Positions 14,991-25,829 of a DNA stretch of 54,846 bases are shown piece after piece. The stretch is taken from positions 1 through 54,846 of the forward strand of contig CAMDAC010000020.1 of NCBI GenBank assembly GCA_945888325.1. Direction: 5' to 3'. Made by a program: the position numbers and the translations under genes. This DNA is from Candidatus Sulfopaludibacter sp. SbA3 (lineage in GTDB: Bacteria; Pseudomonadota; Alphaproteobacteria; Caulobacterales; Hyphomonadaceae). Under the pieces are notes generated by a model. That model made no database searches. It was not told where the DNA came from and saw only the letters and a list, made by a program, of their open reading frames with translations. Position 1 is the stretch's first letter, and each line of letters begins with the position of its first letter.

Positions 14991-15479
14991 TCAAAGAAGA
15001 AGTGATACCCGCCAGAGCGCACATTTCTCTTCCAATCCACGTGCCGCATGCGCCGGACTGGTGGAGGGGAGAATGTGCGCCACAGCGCTCGCAGGCAGGC
15101 AGTGGGCCGCATGCTTGCGGAAACTCGCTGCCGCCTTGCCGCCGTTCAGTCCGATGCGCCGGATGTTCTGATGACGGGCGAAGAATTCGGTGAAGTCATT
15201 CGGCACTTCTTCGCGGATGTCAGCGTCAAGGCTGCCTTCCCGGACACATGATTGCAGCACGTCCCATACGGCAACGCCGCTCACTTTCAGCTGCTCCACA
15301 CGCTCCGCATACGGAAGGCCCGGCCCCGCGCCATACAGCGCGCCCATGATCGGCCAGAACGCGTTGCGGGGATGTGCGTAATACTGGCCGGCCTCCAGAG
15401 AGGCGATGCCGGGCATGCTTCCAAGGATCAGGGTATGCGCGTCCGGCGCCGCAATTGGCGCGAAGCTTCGAACGATCAT
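14991..15479 (-). CDS. Hypoxanthine-DNA glycosylase (UDG superfamily family 6)
   Basis: 162-residue DNA-deoxyinosine glycosylase, expected to excise deaminated adenine in base-excision repair. Motif 1 is LILGSMPGIASLEAGQYYAHP (residues about 17-37), which carries the GSMPGxxSL/YYAHPxNxFW signature of this family, followed by RNAFWPIMGALYG; motif 2 is LPSTSPAHA near the C-terminus. No Fe-S ligand cysteines of family 4/5 enzymes are apparent. ATG overlaps the sufA stop by four bases, so it is the last gene of the Fe-S assembly operon. Confidence 0.88.
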   Translation of the reverse strand: MIVRSFAPIAAPDAHTLILGSMPGIASLEAGQYYAHPRNAFWPIMGALYGAGPGLPYAERVEQLKVSGVAVWDVLQSCVREGSLDADIREEVPNDFTEFFARHQNIRRIGLNGGKAAASFRKHAAHCLPASAVAHILPSTSPAHAARGLEEKCALWRVSLLL

Positions 15480-15835
15480 TCCGCCGTGGCGGGCACGATC
15501 GTGACGCTCTCGCCGCAGCCGCAGGCATCGGTCTGGTTCGGATTGCGGAACACGAACTTCTCGTGCAGCGGGGTGACCTCGTAATCGAGTTCGCTGCCGA
15601 GCAGGAACAGCACGGCTTTGGCGTCGATCACGATGGTGACGCCGTTGTCCTCGACCACTTCGTCCAGCGGAGCCGGCGCGACGGCATAGTCCATGACGTA
15701 TTCCATGCCCGCGCAGCCGCCGTTCTTCACGCCGACCCGCAGGTAGCCGAGGCCGCGCTCATCCATGATTTCCCGCACACGCAAGGCGGCGGAATCGGAG
15801 AGTTTCACGGGTTTCGGTCGGGGACGTCTGGCCAT
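15476..15835 (-). CDS. sufA: A-type Fe-S carrier SufA/ErpA
   Basis: 119-residue A-type carrier that accepts clusters from the SufBCD scaffold and passes them to apoproteins. The three cluster-ligand cysteines are all there: C41 in NGGCAGMEY and C105/C107 in ACGCGES. The surrounding VGVKNGGCAGMEYVMDY and GSELDYEV strands are typical. It is preceded by sufT and followed by the glycosylase gene with an ATGA overlap. Confidence 0.95.
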   Translation of the reverse strand: MARRPRPKPVKLSDSAALRVREIMDERGLGYLRVGVKNGGCAGMEYVMDYAVAPAPLDEVVEDNGVTIVIDAKAVLFLLGSELDYEVTPLHEKFVFRNPNQTDACGCGESVTIVPATAE

Positions 15836-15870
15836 GGGCTATAGATGGGGCCGGACCCCCTTTCCTTCAA

Positions 15871-16254
15871 TCAGAGCATGTTCAACGCGAGGCGTGCTTC
15901 GTCCGACATCCGCGCGGGCGTCCAGGGCGGGTCAAAGGTCAGGCGTACTTCTACATCGGCCACGCCTTCGACTGTCCTGGCGGCGTTCTCGATCCAGCCC
16001 GGCATGTCGCCGGCCACGGGGCAGCCGGGGGCAGTCAGCGTCATCTCGATATCGACCTTGCGGTCGTCGTCGATGTCGACCTTGTAGATCAGGCCGAGTT
16101 CGTAGACGTCCACAGGGATTTCGGGGTCGAACACGGTCTTGAACGCGGCAATCAGCTCGTCCGTCATCCGGTCGAGTTCTGCCTGGGGAATCGCCGATGC
16201 TGCGGGCGTTTCCGCCGCGTTCATCGTGTCCCGGGATGCCATATCGTCTGCCAT
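15871..16254 (-). CDS. sufT: Fe-S assembly factor SufT (DUF59/MIP18 family)
   Basis: 127-residue MIP18-family protein that helps mature Fe-S proteins. A variable N-terminus of about 30 residues leads into VFDPEIPVDVYELGLIY, then MTLTAPGCPVAGDMPGW with the conserved Cys, and the FDPPWTPARMSDEARLALNML tail that marks SufT. Starts 8 bases after the sufS stop. Confidence 0.95.
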   Translation of the reverse strand: MADDMASRDTMNAAETPAASAIPQAELDRMTDELIAAFKTVFDPEIPVDVYELGLIYKVDIDDDRKVDIEMTLTAPGCPVAGDMPGWIENAARTVEGVADVEVRLTFDPPWTPARMSDEARLALNML

Positions 16255-16262
16255 GAGGCTCC

Positions 16263-17486
16263 CTATACCAGCATTTTCCGCGCCTTGGCGAGCGCTTCGG
16301 CGAAGGCGTCGACCTCCGCCACCGTGTTATATAGGGCGAAACTCGCCCGTGCAGTGGCCGAAACGCCCAGATGCTGCATCAAGGGCTGCGCGCAATGGTG
16401 GCCGGCGCGGATCGCAACGCCGTAACGGTCGAGGATCTGGGCCAGGTCGTGCGGGTGGGCGCCTTCGAGGCTGAAGGACAGGACCGCCCCCTTGCCCGGC
16501 GATTCGCCGTGCACTTTCAGGCCGTTGATGCCGCGCAGGGCCTCGCGGGCGCGGGTGTAGAGCGCATGCTCGTGGGCGGCGACCTCGGCGGGATCGAACT
16601 GCCCCATCCAGCGCAGCGCGGCGCCGAGGCCGATGGCCTCGAGGATCGGCGGCGTGCCGGCTTCGAACTTGTGCGGCGCGGTGTTGTAGGTGATCCGGTC
16701 GGTCTCGACGACGTCGATCATTTCGCCGCCGCCCTGATAGGGCCGCGCGCGGGTTAGCGCTTCGGAGGTGCCGTACAGCGCCCCGATGCCCGTCGGCCCA
16801 TAGAGCTTGTGCCCGGTTATCACGTACCAGTCGCAACCGAGCGCCTGCACATCGACCTTCAGGTGAACCGCCGCCTGGCTGCCATCGACGAGGATTTCGG
16901 CGCCCGCCGCATGGGCGAGTTTTGTGATCGCCGGCACATCCGTCACCGTGCCCAGCACGTTGCTCATGTGGGTGATGGCGACCATCTTCGTCTTCGGCCC
17001 GATGGCGGCGCGCATCGCGTCCATGTCGAGCGAGCCGTCCTCGGTAAGCCCCACCCAGCGCAGCACGGCGCCGTGGCGCTCGCGCAGGAAATGCCAGGGC
17101 ACGATATTGGAATGGTGCTCCATGATCGAAAGCACGATCTCGTCGCCCGGCTGGATCCGCGCGCCGAGCGCGGCGGCGACCAGGTTGATCCCCTCGGTCG
17201 AGCCCTTGGTGAAGATTACATTGTCCGTGGACGGCGCATTCAGGAACGCGCGCACGGTTTCGCGGGCGGCCTCGTAGGCCTCGGTTGTCTCGTTCGCCAG
17301 CGTATGCAGGCCCCGGTGCACGTTGGCATAGGCCGTGCGCATCTGGTTTGCCATCGCGTCGATCACGGCGTCCGGTTTCTGGGCGCTGGCGGCATTGTCG
17401 AGATAGACCAGCGGATGCCCGCTCACCTGCCGGGACAGGATCGGGAACTCGGCGCGAATGGCGGAAAGATCGACTTTACGCGGCAT
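16263..17486 (-). CDS. sufS: Cysteine desulfurase SufS
   Basis: 407-residue group II cysteine desulfurase, a PLP enzyme that releases sulfur from cysteine for SufBCD. The PLP lysine is in WYVITGHKLYGPTGIG and the catalytic cysteine in RAGHHCAQPLMQ near residue 365, the motif of the SufS/CsdA group. SNVLGTVTDVP and FTKGSTEGIN are also typical. Start overlaps the sufD stop by 11 bases. No SufE is seen nearby. Confidence 0.97.
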   Translation of the reverse strand: MPRKVDLSAIRAEFPILSRQVSGHPLVYLDNAASAQKPDAVIDAMANQMRTAYANVHRGLHTLANETTEAYEAARETVRAFLNAPSTDNVIFTKGSTEGINLVAAALGARIQPGDEIVLSIMEHHSNIVPWHFLRERHGAVLRWVGLTEDGSLDMDAMRAAIGPKTKMVAITHMSNVLGTVTDVPAITKLAHAAGAEILVDGSQAAVHLKVDVQALGCDWYVITGHKLYGPTGIGALYGTSEALTRARPYQGGGEMIDVVETDRITYNTAPHKFEAGTPPILEAIGLGAALRWMGQFDPAEVAAHEHALYTRAREALRGINGLKVHGESPGKGAVLSFSLEGAHPHDLAQILDRYGVAIRAGHHCAQPLMQHLGVSATARASFALYNTVAEVDAFAEALAKARKMLV

Positions 17487-18698
17487 GGTTCAGCCAGGCC
17501 TGCGCCTCGGCGCGCAGCGCGTCTTCAAGATCGCCCGCGCCTTCGAGCGCCTGCGCGATGAAGGCCTCGGTTAGCATCGCCCGTGCCTGCGTCAGCGGAA
17601 TGCCGCGCTGGCGGAGATAGAACAGCTGCGCGGCGTCCAGCGCGCCGGACGTGTTTCCGTGCGCGCACTGGACATCATCGGCGAGGATTTCGAGTTCCGG
17701 CTTGGCGAACACTTCCGCGCCTTCCTCCAGAAGCAACGCGTTGTGCTGCATCGAGGCGTCGGTCTGCTGGCCGGACGTGCGCGGCACATGGAACTTGCCC
17801 TGGAATACGCCGCGCCCGCCATCGAGCACCGCGCCCTTGGTCAGCTGGCGCGTCACGCAGGACGGCGCGCCATGGCGCACATGCGTGGTGATGTCGGCCT
17901 GCAAGCCTGCGCCCGCAAGATAAGCGGCATTGATCGTGGCTTTTGAACCGGTCTCGCGGTGAACCAGTCGCGTTTCGAGACGCGCCACTTTCGCGCCGAA
18001 CGCCAGCGTCGTCAGGACGCTTTCCGCGCCCGCATCCTGTTCGATCAGCGCTGTCACGGCCTGGGCCTCGCTCGCCCCGCCGATCTGGTAGACGGTACGA
18101 TGGAGGCGCGCGCCCTTGTTCAGCGTGAACTCGACCAGGGCGATTGAAAGCGCCGCGCCGCCCAGATGGCTTTCCGAGACATGAAGCTCCGCCCCCGGAC
18201 GAAGCAGGAAAACGATCCGCGCGGCATTGATCGCGCCCGGGCCTTCAAACACCATGTGAAGATGCACCGGCGCGCCCGCGCTGACGTCCACCAGCAGCGT
18301 GCCCGGCGTCTTGCCGCCCGACAGCGCGGCGGCGAGCGCGCCGAGCGGTGCCTCCTCGGCCCCGCCCATCGCCTGCACATCGTCCTTTGCCAGCAGCTTC
18401 AAACCGGAAGGCAGCGTGGCCGGCGCCGTGTAGCCGGCCGGCGTGAAGCGCAGCGTCGCCACACCTTCCCGCGCCAGAGGATCGCGCGCCGGCGATGCCT
18501 TCAGCACGTCCAGCGACGTCACCGCCGCCTTGAAATCCGTCCATCGCCAGCCTTCGATGCGGCGCCCCGGCAGGCCCGTCTGCGCAAACGCCTCGAACAG
18601 CCGCTCACGCCGCGCATCTGCCTTCAGCGCAGCGAAACGCGCGACGATTTCCAGTTCGGCAATCGTCGGATTACGGATCAAGTCTTTGAGGGCGGTGC

Positions 18699-18702
<4 letters not shown>
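17476..18702 (-). CDS. sufD: Fe-S assembly protein SufD
   Basis: 408-residue SufD of the SufBC2D scaffold. The divergent N-terminal part contains GRRIEGWRWTDFKAA; the beta-helix core runs from about residue 110, and the C-terminal half has GGRGVFQGKFHVPRTSGQQTDA, then the conserved ALLLEEGAEVFAKPELEILADDVQCAHGNT carrying the cluster-assembly Cys/His region, and FYLRQRGIPLTQARAML. ATG overlaps the sufC stop (ATGA). Confidence 0.96.
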
Positions 18703-19460
<758 letters not shown>

Positions 19461-19542
19461 GCCGGGGATTTAGGGCGCCCCGGGAGGATTTGAAAGCACA
19501 AAGCGGAGTTTGCCGCAGGCGCAATAAGGGTTTCCCCGTGTT

Positions 19543-19620
19543 TCAGGCGGCCACAGCCATCAACGGCGCCAGAAATGCGGCAACGCAGATCACGGCCAGG
19601 GCGGCGAGTTCTTTCAACAT
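19543..19620 (-). CDS. 25-residue hydrophobic peptide inside the suf operon
   Basis: A very small frame, ATG at 19620 to TGA at 19543, encodes MLKELAALAVICVAAFLAPL followed by MAVAA. A short charged start (KE) and one roughly 20-residue hydrophobic helix with a single Cys predict a single-pass inner-membrane peptide. A textbook GGAGG ribosome site lies five bases before the ATG, as strong as any in the operon. It sits between the second lipoprotein gene and sufC, on the transcribed strand. I know no named peptide here; coding status rests on the ribosome site, context and composition. Confidence 0.55.
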   Translation of the reverse strand: MLKELAALAVICVAAFLAPLMAVAA

Positions 19621-19683
19621 GGCTTCCTCCGAACGGCTCGCATCGGCCGCTTCGGGAGGAAATGCAGCAAGTTCCGGGCCGGA

Positions 19684-20414
19684 TCAGCCCGGGAGGGCGG
19701 GCACGGTCTGGCAGAAGGGCGCGGGGTCCACGCCTTCGGCGACCCTGATAACCTCGCAGGCGGGCACGGTCAGGGGCGGCTCGCCCGGTTCGGGGTCGGC
19801 CCGGTTAACCACGGCGGCGATCTCTTCGAGGGCGCCGTTCGAAACGCGGAAATAGCCGGTTTCCCATTCCGAGGCGCTGGAGCGTCCCGAAGCGGCAATC
19901 AGGCCTTCCGGCGTGTGTCCGATACTGACACCGCCCAGTTCGCCGGCGCGAACAAACTGGCCGTCTGCGCCTTGGACCCAAAACGCGTAAGACGTGTTCA
20001 CGTTGCCCGTCATCAGGGGAACCATGAGGTCGGGCAGTCCGTCCCCGGTCAAGTCCTCGATATAGGGGTAGTTGAACGCGAAAAGCGCCGTTTCTTCAAT
20101 GACCTGCAGCGACAGGCCGCCGTCGCCCCAGGTCTCGATGCGGATCTGGCCCGACGGGCCTTCATCACCTTCAGTCATCGGCGTCGACGTCACAACGAGG
20201 CTCGGCTTTCCCTCGCCCAATGTTATCCGGCACGGCATCAATTCCGGCACCATGCCGCCTTCGCCCTCGGCAGCGTCCGCGCAGGTTGGCATGCCCATCA
20301 GGCGTTCGAGCGCTGCCTGCGCCGCGACCTCTTCCGGCGTTGGACCTTCGGACGCTTCAGGCGTGCAGCCTGCGGCCAGCAACACGGCGAACGCCGCCAA
20401 TCCAGTTTGCATTT

Positions 20415-20418
<4 letters not shown>
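19684..20418 (-). CDS. Lipoprotein with VCBS/FG-GAP-like motif between sufB and sufC
   Basis: 244-residue exported protein. Lipobox LAAGC gives a lipidated Cys18; the mature N-terminus begins [16 protein letters not shown]. The body contains [17 protein letters not shown], a DxxGDGxxD calcium-binding or FG-GAP turn, within a beta-rich fold, and paired cysteines near residues 46 and 58 and again near the C-terminus ([16 protein letters not shown]), suggesting disulfides. GGGGAG precedes the ATG, which overlaps the sufB stop by four bases, so it is translated from the suf message. A periplasmic lipoprotein in a cytosolic Fe-S operon is unexpected; function unknown. Confidence 0.85.
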
Positions 20419-21976
<1,558 letters not shown>

Positions 21977-21977
<1 letters not shown>

Positions 21978-22177
21978 CAATCTTGGTTCCTGTCTCTTTC
22001 ACGCCGGGCTTCGTCGGCCCTGTCGTAACAATCGACCCGCGCTTTTCCATCGATTTCGTCCTCGCAGGCACTGCGCGCAGCTTCATCATAGACATCGTCG
22101 AGGATCACGCAGCCCGAAAGCGCGAGCAGGCCCGACAGCACAACCACACGAAGCACATGGCTTTTGATCTGGGTCAT
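21977..22177 (-). CDS. Small lipoprotein between iscS and sufB
   Basis: 66-residue exported lipoprotein: basic N-terminus (TQIKSHVLR), hydrophobic [12 protein letters not shown] and lipobox LSGC, followed by a highly charged mature part with two further cysteines ([21 protein letters not shown]) that may form one disulfide. Both ends overlap neighbours by TGATG (with the desulfurase upstream and sufB downstream), so it is embedded in the operon rather than inserted between transcription units. No known function. Confidence 0.82.
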
Positions 22178-23322
22178 CACACTGTTTCCTTCAGCACAGT
22201 CCTGCGGGCGGCCTCGAGCCAGGCGTCCGCGACGCGCTCGCAGTCTTCCGGCTTGGTGTCCCAGCCGAAGCTGGTGCGAATGGCCGATTCCGCAAGGGCG
22301 TCATCTGCGCCCATCGCGAGCAGGACGAGCGAGCGCTTCACCTTGCCCGACGAGCAGGCCGAGCCCGCCGAAACGCATACGCCCGCAAGGTCGAGCGCCA
22401 TCACCTGTGTCTCCGCCCGGAAATTCGGGCGGGCGAAATTGGAGGTGCCCGCAAGACGGGGAGAGCCCTCGCCGATAACCGTCACGCCGCCTTCGGCTTT
22501 GAGGCGGGCTTCCATCGCGTCGCGGGGCTTTGCCAACGCGGCGTACTTCGGCAAGTCGCGCACAGCGGCCTCGGCGGCGGCGCCAAATCCGGCGATGCCC
22601 GCCACGTTTTCGGTGCCTGAGCGCAGTCCCCGCTCCTGTCCGCCGCCATATTGCAGCGCCTTCAGCGGCGCCCCGGCACGGTGCCACAGCGCGCCCACGC
22701 CCTGCGGGCCGCCGATCTTGTGCGCCGACAGCGCAATGTAATCGGCGCCCAGCAGCGCGGCATTGACCTGAACCTTGCCGAAGGCCTGCACTGCGTCACA
22801 CACGGTCAGCCCGCCGGCCGCGCGCACGAGCGCTGCGACCTCTGCCACGGGCTGCAGGATGCCCGTCTCGTTGTTCGCCAGCATCAGCACCAGAATGGGG
22901 GTGCCCTTCAGATCGCGGTCCCAGGCCGCCAGCCGGGCGCCGAGATCTGCGAGGTCCACTCGTCCGTCCGTGCCCACATAGGCCGTCTCCACCGGCACAC
23001 CGGCATAGGCGGCGGCCTTGCTGGCCGCCTCGTGCTCGATCGCGGAGACGATCAGCGTCGCCTGGCCGTCGAGCGCCAGGACGGCGCCTTGGATGGCCAG
23101 TGCCAGAGATTCCGTGCCGCCGCTGGTAAACAGGATGTCCGCCGCCCGTGAGCCGACGGCCCCGCCGATCTGGCCTCGGGCCTTCTCGACGACGGCGCGC
23201 GCGGCCCGCCCGGACTGGTGCACGGACGACGGATTCGCCGCGCCAAGCGCCAGCGCCATCAGGACAGCGTCCCGGGCTTCCGGCCGCATCGGGGCGGTGG
23301 CGTTGTAGTCGGCATAGATCAT
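22177..23322 (-). CDS. iscS: IscS/NifS-type cysteine desulfurase
   Basis: 381-residue group I cysteine desulfurase, first gene of the suf operon. It has YADYNATAPMRPEA at the start, FTSGGTESLALAI, MLANNETGILQP, the PLP-binding SAHKIGGPQGVGAL and the mobile-loop cysteine in CVSAGSACSSGK, which distinguishes it from the SufS at the other end of the operon. Alphaproteobacterial suf loci commonly carry both types. The usual Rrf2/IscR regulator gene is not found upstream; a divergent hydrolase gene is there instead. A TATATA stretch 15-20 bases before the ATG may be the -10 region. Confidence 0.94.
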   Translation of the reverse strand: MIYADYNATAPMRPEARDAVLMALALGAANPSSVHQSGRAARAVVEKARGQIGGAVGSRAADILFTSGGTESLALAIQGAVLALDGQATLIVSAIEHEAASKAAAYAGVPVETAYVGTDGRVDLADLGARLAAWDRDLKGTPILVLMLANNETGILQPVAEVAALVRAAGGLTVCDAVQAFGKVQVNAALLGADYIALSAHKIGGPQGVGALWHRAGAPLKALQYGGGQERGLRSGTENVAGIAGFGAAAEAAVRDLPKYAALAKPRDAMEARLKAEGGVTVIGEGSPRLAGTSNFARPNFRAETQVMALDLAGVCVSAGSACSSGKVKRSLVLLAMGADDALAESAIRTSFGWDTKPEDCERVADAWLEAARRTVLKETV

Positions 23323-23433
23323 GTCTTCTTATATAGGCTTTTCCGGCCGAGGCCGCACCCTGCAGAAAAATTTGCATTTCGCGGCCGATTTGGCCTATCT
23401 CGCCCGCTTCACCTGAAAACAGCCGAGGATCAG

Positions 23434-24153
23434 ATGGCAGAAATCATCATTCCGGGCCCGCAAGGGCGGATCGAAGCGCGTTACACCGAGCCCCCATATC
23501 CGGGCGCGCCGATCGCGCTGATCCTCCATCCGCACCCGAAAGCGGGCGGAACCATGCAGGATCCGGTCACGATCATGCTTTACCAGCTGTTCGAACGCCA
23601 CGGTTTTGGCGTTCTGCGCTACAATTCCCGGGGCGTCGGACGCTCGCAGGGCGTGTATGATCAGGGCATCGGCGAGCTCGAAGACGCCGCCTATGTGCTC
23701 GACTATGTCGAGAACCTCTCGGAAAGCCCCCGCCTGGTCTGGTGTGCCGGCTATTCCTTCGGGGCCTGGATCACGCTGCAGCTGCTGATGCGCCGCCCGG
23801 AAATCGATGGTTTCCTCGCCATCTCGCCGCCGGCCAACCATTACGACCTCTCCTTCCTCGCCCCCTGCCCGGCTTCGGGCCTGATCGTGGCGGGCGACGC
23901 CGATTCCATTGCGACGCCGGAAGATGTCGAACGGGCGCTGTCGAAGGTCCGCGTGCAGAAGGGCCACAAGGTCGAGCGCGCCAAGATCAAGGGCGCCAAC
24001 CACTTCTACGTCGACAAGCGCGAAGAACTGCTCGGCGTCTGCGAGGAATACCTGCTGCGCCGCCTCGATGAAGCAGAGAACAAGCTGCGCCTTGAGGCCG
24101 AAGAAGGTGTCGAAGCAGACGTCGCCGAGGACGAAGACGACTTCGAAGAATAG
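23434..24153 (+). CDS. Alpha/beta hydrolase
   Basis: 239-residue serine hydrolase-fold protein. Oxyanion region LILHPHPKAGGTM, then LRYNSRGVGRS, the nucleophile elbow GYSFGAW (Ser near residue 108), a GDADSIA acidic loop and the catalytic His in GANHFYVDK. The C-terminal 30 residues are strongly acidic (EEGVEADVAEDEDDFEE). This group is related to YpfH/dienelactone-type hydrolases whose substrates are unknown. Start at 23434 has GAGG upstream; a longer frame through the iscS promoter is unlikely. Divergent from the suf operon and followed 11 bases later by a GNAT gene. Confidence 0.88.
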   Translation: MAEIIIPGPQGRIEARYTEPPYPGAPIALILHPHPKAGGTMQDPVTIMLYQLFERHGFGVLRYNSRGVGRSQGVYDQGIGELEDAAYVLDYVENLSESPRLVWCAGYSFGAWITLQLLMRRPEIDGFLAISPPANHYDLSFLAPCPASGLIVAGDADSIATPEDVERALSKVRVQKGHKVERAKIKGANHFYVDKREELLGVCEEYLLRRLDEAENKLRLEAEEGVEADVAEDEDDFEE

Positions 24154-24164
24154 GACTGGCCGGC

Positions 24165-24641
24165 ATGGCAGAGATCAGGTTCGCGGATGAACGGGATACG
24201 GAAACGATTCTCCGGTTCATCCGCGCCCTCGCGGAATATGAAAAGCTGTCAGATGTATGCGTTGCGGATGCAGAGTCGCTTCGCGAGAGCCTCTTTGGCT
24301 TACGATCCTATGCCGAAGTGTTGTTGATCGAGGATCCAAACGGACCCCAAGGCTTCGCGCTCTTCTTCCACAATTTCTCGACGTTTCTCGCCAAGCCGGG
24401 CCTCTATCTCGAAGACCTGTTCGTCGACCCGGCCCAGCGCGGAAAAGGCTATGGCAAGGCGCTTCTGAAACGGCTTGCCGAAATCGCCGTCGATCGCGGC
24501 TGCGGCCGGCTTGAATGGTCGGTGCTCGACTGGAACAAACCGTCCATCGATTTCTATCTCTCCCTCGGCGCCAAGCCGATGGACGAATGGACGGTCTACC
24601 GGCTTCAGGGTGACAGCCTCACCGGCCTTGCCCGCAGCTAG
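24165..24641 (+). CDS. GNAT N-acetyltransferase, SSAT-like
   Basis: 158-residue acetyltransferase with the acetyl-CoA loop QRGKGYGKALL near residue 90, EDLFVDPA before it and SIDFYLSLGAKP after it. LAEYEKLSD and LYLEDLFV resemble spermidine/thialysine acetyltransferases, so an amine substrate is plausible but unproven. It probably shares a message with the upstream hydrolase. Its stop overlaps that of the convergent anmK gene by four bases. Confidence 0.9.
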   Translation: MAEIRFADERDTETILRFIRALAEYEKLSDVCVADAESLRESLFGLRSYAEVLLIEDPNGPQGFALFFHNFSTFLAKPGLYLEDLFVDPAQRGKGYGKALLKRLAEIAVDRGCGRLEWSVLDWNKPSIDFYLSLGAKPMDEWTVYRLQGDSLTGLARS

Positions 24642-25777
24642 AGGAAGATCTGCCCGCCGGTTAGCGGAGCGGGCACGCCGGTCGTCATCGGCCAGCTGAG
24701 GGGCAACTCCCGCATGCGGCGTGCGGCGAGGTAAGCGAAGGCTTCAGCCTCGATCGAATCGCCGCGCCAGCCTGCTTCTTCGGCTGACATCAGCTTGCAG
24801 GGCAACGCGCCGCGCAGCGCGGCCATCAGCGCCGGATTGTGCCGGCCGCCGCCGCAGGCGATCACGCGCGCGGGTTTTTCGGGGAGCTGATCAATGCCGG
24901 CGGCGACGGCTGCGGCTGAAAAGGCCGTCAGGGTCGCGGCGCCATCCTCAAGCGACAGGCCCTCGGCCATGCCGGCGTTGAAGTCATACCGGTCGAGCGA
25001 TTTGGGGAGTTTCTCCGAGAACCAGGAATGGCTCATCAGCCGCGCCAATCGGGCGGTGTCCACCTTGCCGGCGAGTGCGAGCTTGCCGCCGGCATCGTGC
25101 GTGCCCTTGCCGTGTCGTTCCACCCATTCGTCGATCGGCCCGTTGGCCGGGCCAGTGTCGCAGGCGATCAGGGTGCCGTCGGCGAGACGGGCGGTGATAT
25201 TGGCCACGCCGCCGAGGTTCAAGACGACCGCCGCCTCGCCCCCGAGACGGGTCATCAGCGCGCCGTGATAGGCCGGCGCCAGCGGCGCGCCCTGGCCGCC
25301 CGCCTCGACGTCGGCCGAGCGGAAGTCGCACACCAGCGGTACGCCCATCGTCTTGCGCAGGCTGAAGGGGTCGACCAGCTGCAGGGTCGCGCCTTTCTGG
25401 CCGGGGGTCGCGCGCCGGTGCAGCACAGTTTGCCCGTGGACGCCGGCCAGCAGCGGGACCGGCGCCCGGGCGGGCGATGTCAGCTGCATCCAGGCTTCGT
25501 AATGCGTCCGGGTGATCACTTCCAGAGCGGCCCGGAACGGCGCTTCCGGGATCGGCCCCGTCCAGTTCCAGGACCTGGCGGCGTCGGTCGCGGCCTGCAG
25601 GACCGCGCGCTCCTGCGCCGAATACTTGCGCTCTACCGCCGGGCCAAAGTCGGTGACCTTCTCCCCGTCGGTCAGGATCATGGCGGCGTCCACCGCGTCC
25701 AGCGAGGTGCCGGACATGAAGCCGGCGACCCAGACCGGGGTGGTGGGGGGCGTTGTTTTTTCCGTAGCCGTGTTCAA
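24638..25777 (-). CDS. anmK: Anhydro-N-acetylmuramic acid kinase
   Basis: 379-residue kinase that phosphorylates and opens 1,6-anhydro-MurNAc in peptidoglycan recycling. Phosphate loop GFMSGTSLDAVD (19-30), GVHGQTVLHR, VCDFRSADVEAGGQGAPL, VVLNLGGVANIT, CDTGPANGPIDEW and the VIACGGGRHNPALM loop are all present. The start is a TTG at 25777 with GGAAAGG upstream; the first in-frame ATG falls inside the phosphate loop and would destroy it. Divergent from tyrS, a neighbourhood seen widely in alphaproteobacteria. Confidence 0.95.
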   Translation of the reverse strand: MNTATEKTTPPTTPVWVAGFMSGTSLDAVDAAMILTDGEKVTDFGPAVERKYSAQERAVLQAATDAARSWNWTGPIPEAPFRAALEVITRTHYEAWMQLTSPARAPVPLLAGVHGQTVLHRRATPGQKGATLQLVDPFSLRKTMGVPLVCDFRSADVEAGGQGAPLAPAYHGALMTRLGGEAAVVLNLGGVANITARLADGTLIACDTGPANGPIDEWVERHGKGTHDAGGKLALAGKVDTARLARLMSHSWFSEKLPKSLDRYDFNAGMAEGLSLEDGAATLTAFSAAAVAAGIDQLPEKPARVIACGGGRHNPALMAALRGALPCKLMSAEEAGWRGDSIEAEAFAYLAARRMRELPLSWPMTTGVPAPLTGGQIFL

Positions 25778-25829
25778 GCCCAGACCTTTCCGTGTTAGGC
25801 GCGCGTCTGCTCAACGGAGACACAAGAAC

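Noticed and set aside
23323-23433. Possible IscR, Irr or Fur box before iscS
   Set aside because: Only a loose TGCA-N8-TGCA repeat is visible; it does not match consensus sites I know well enough to call.
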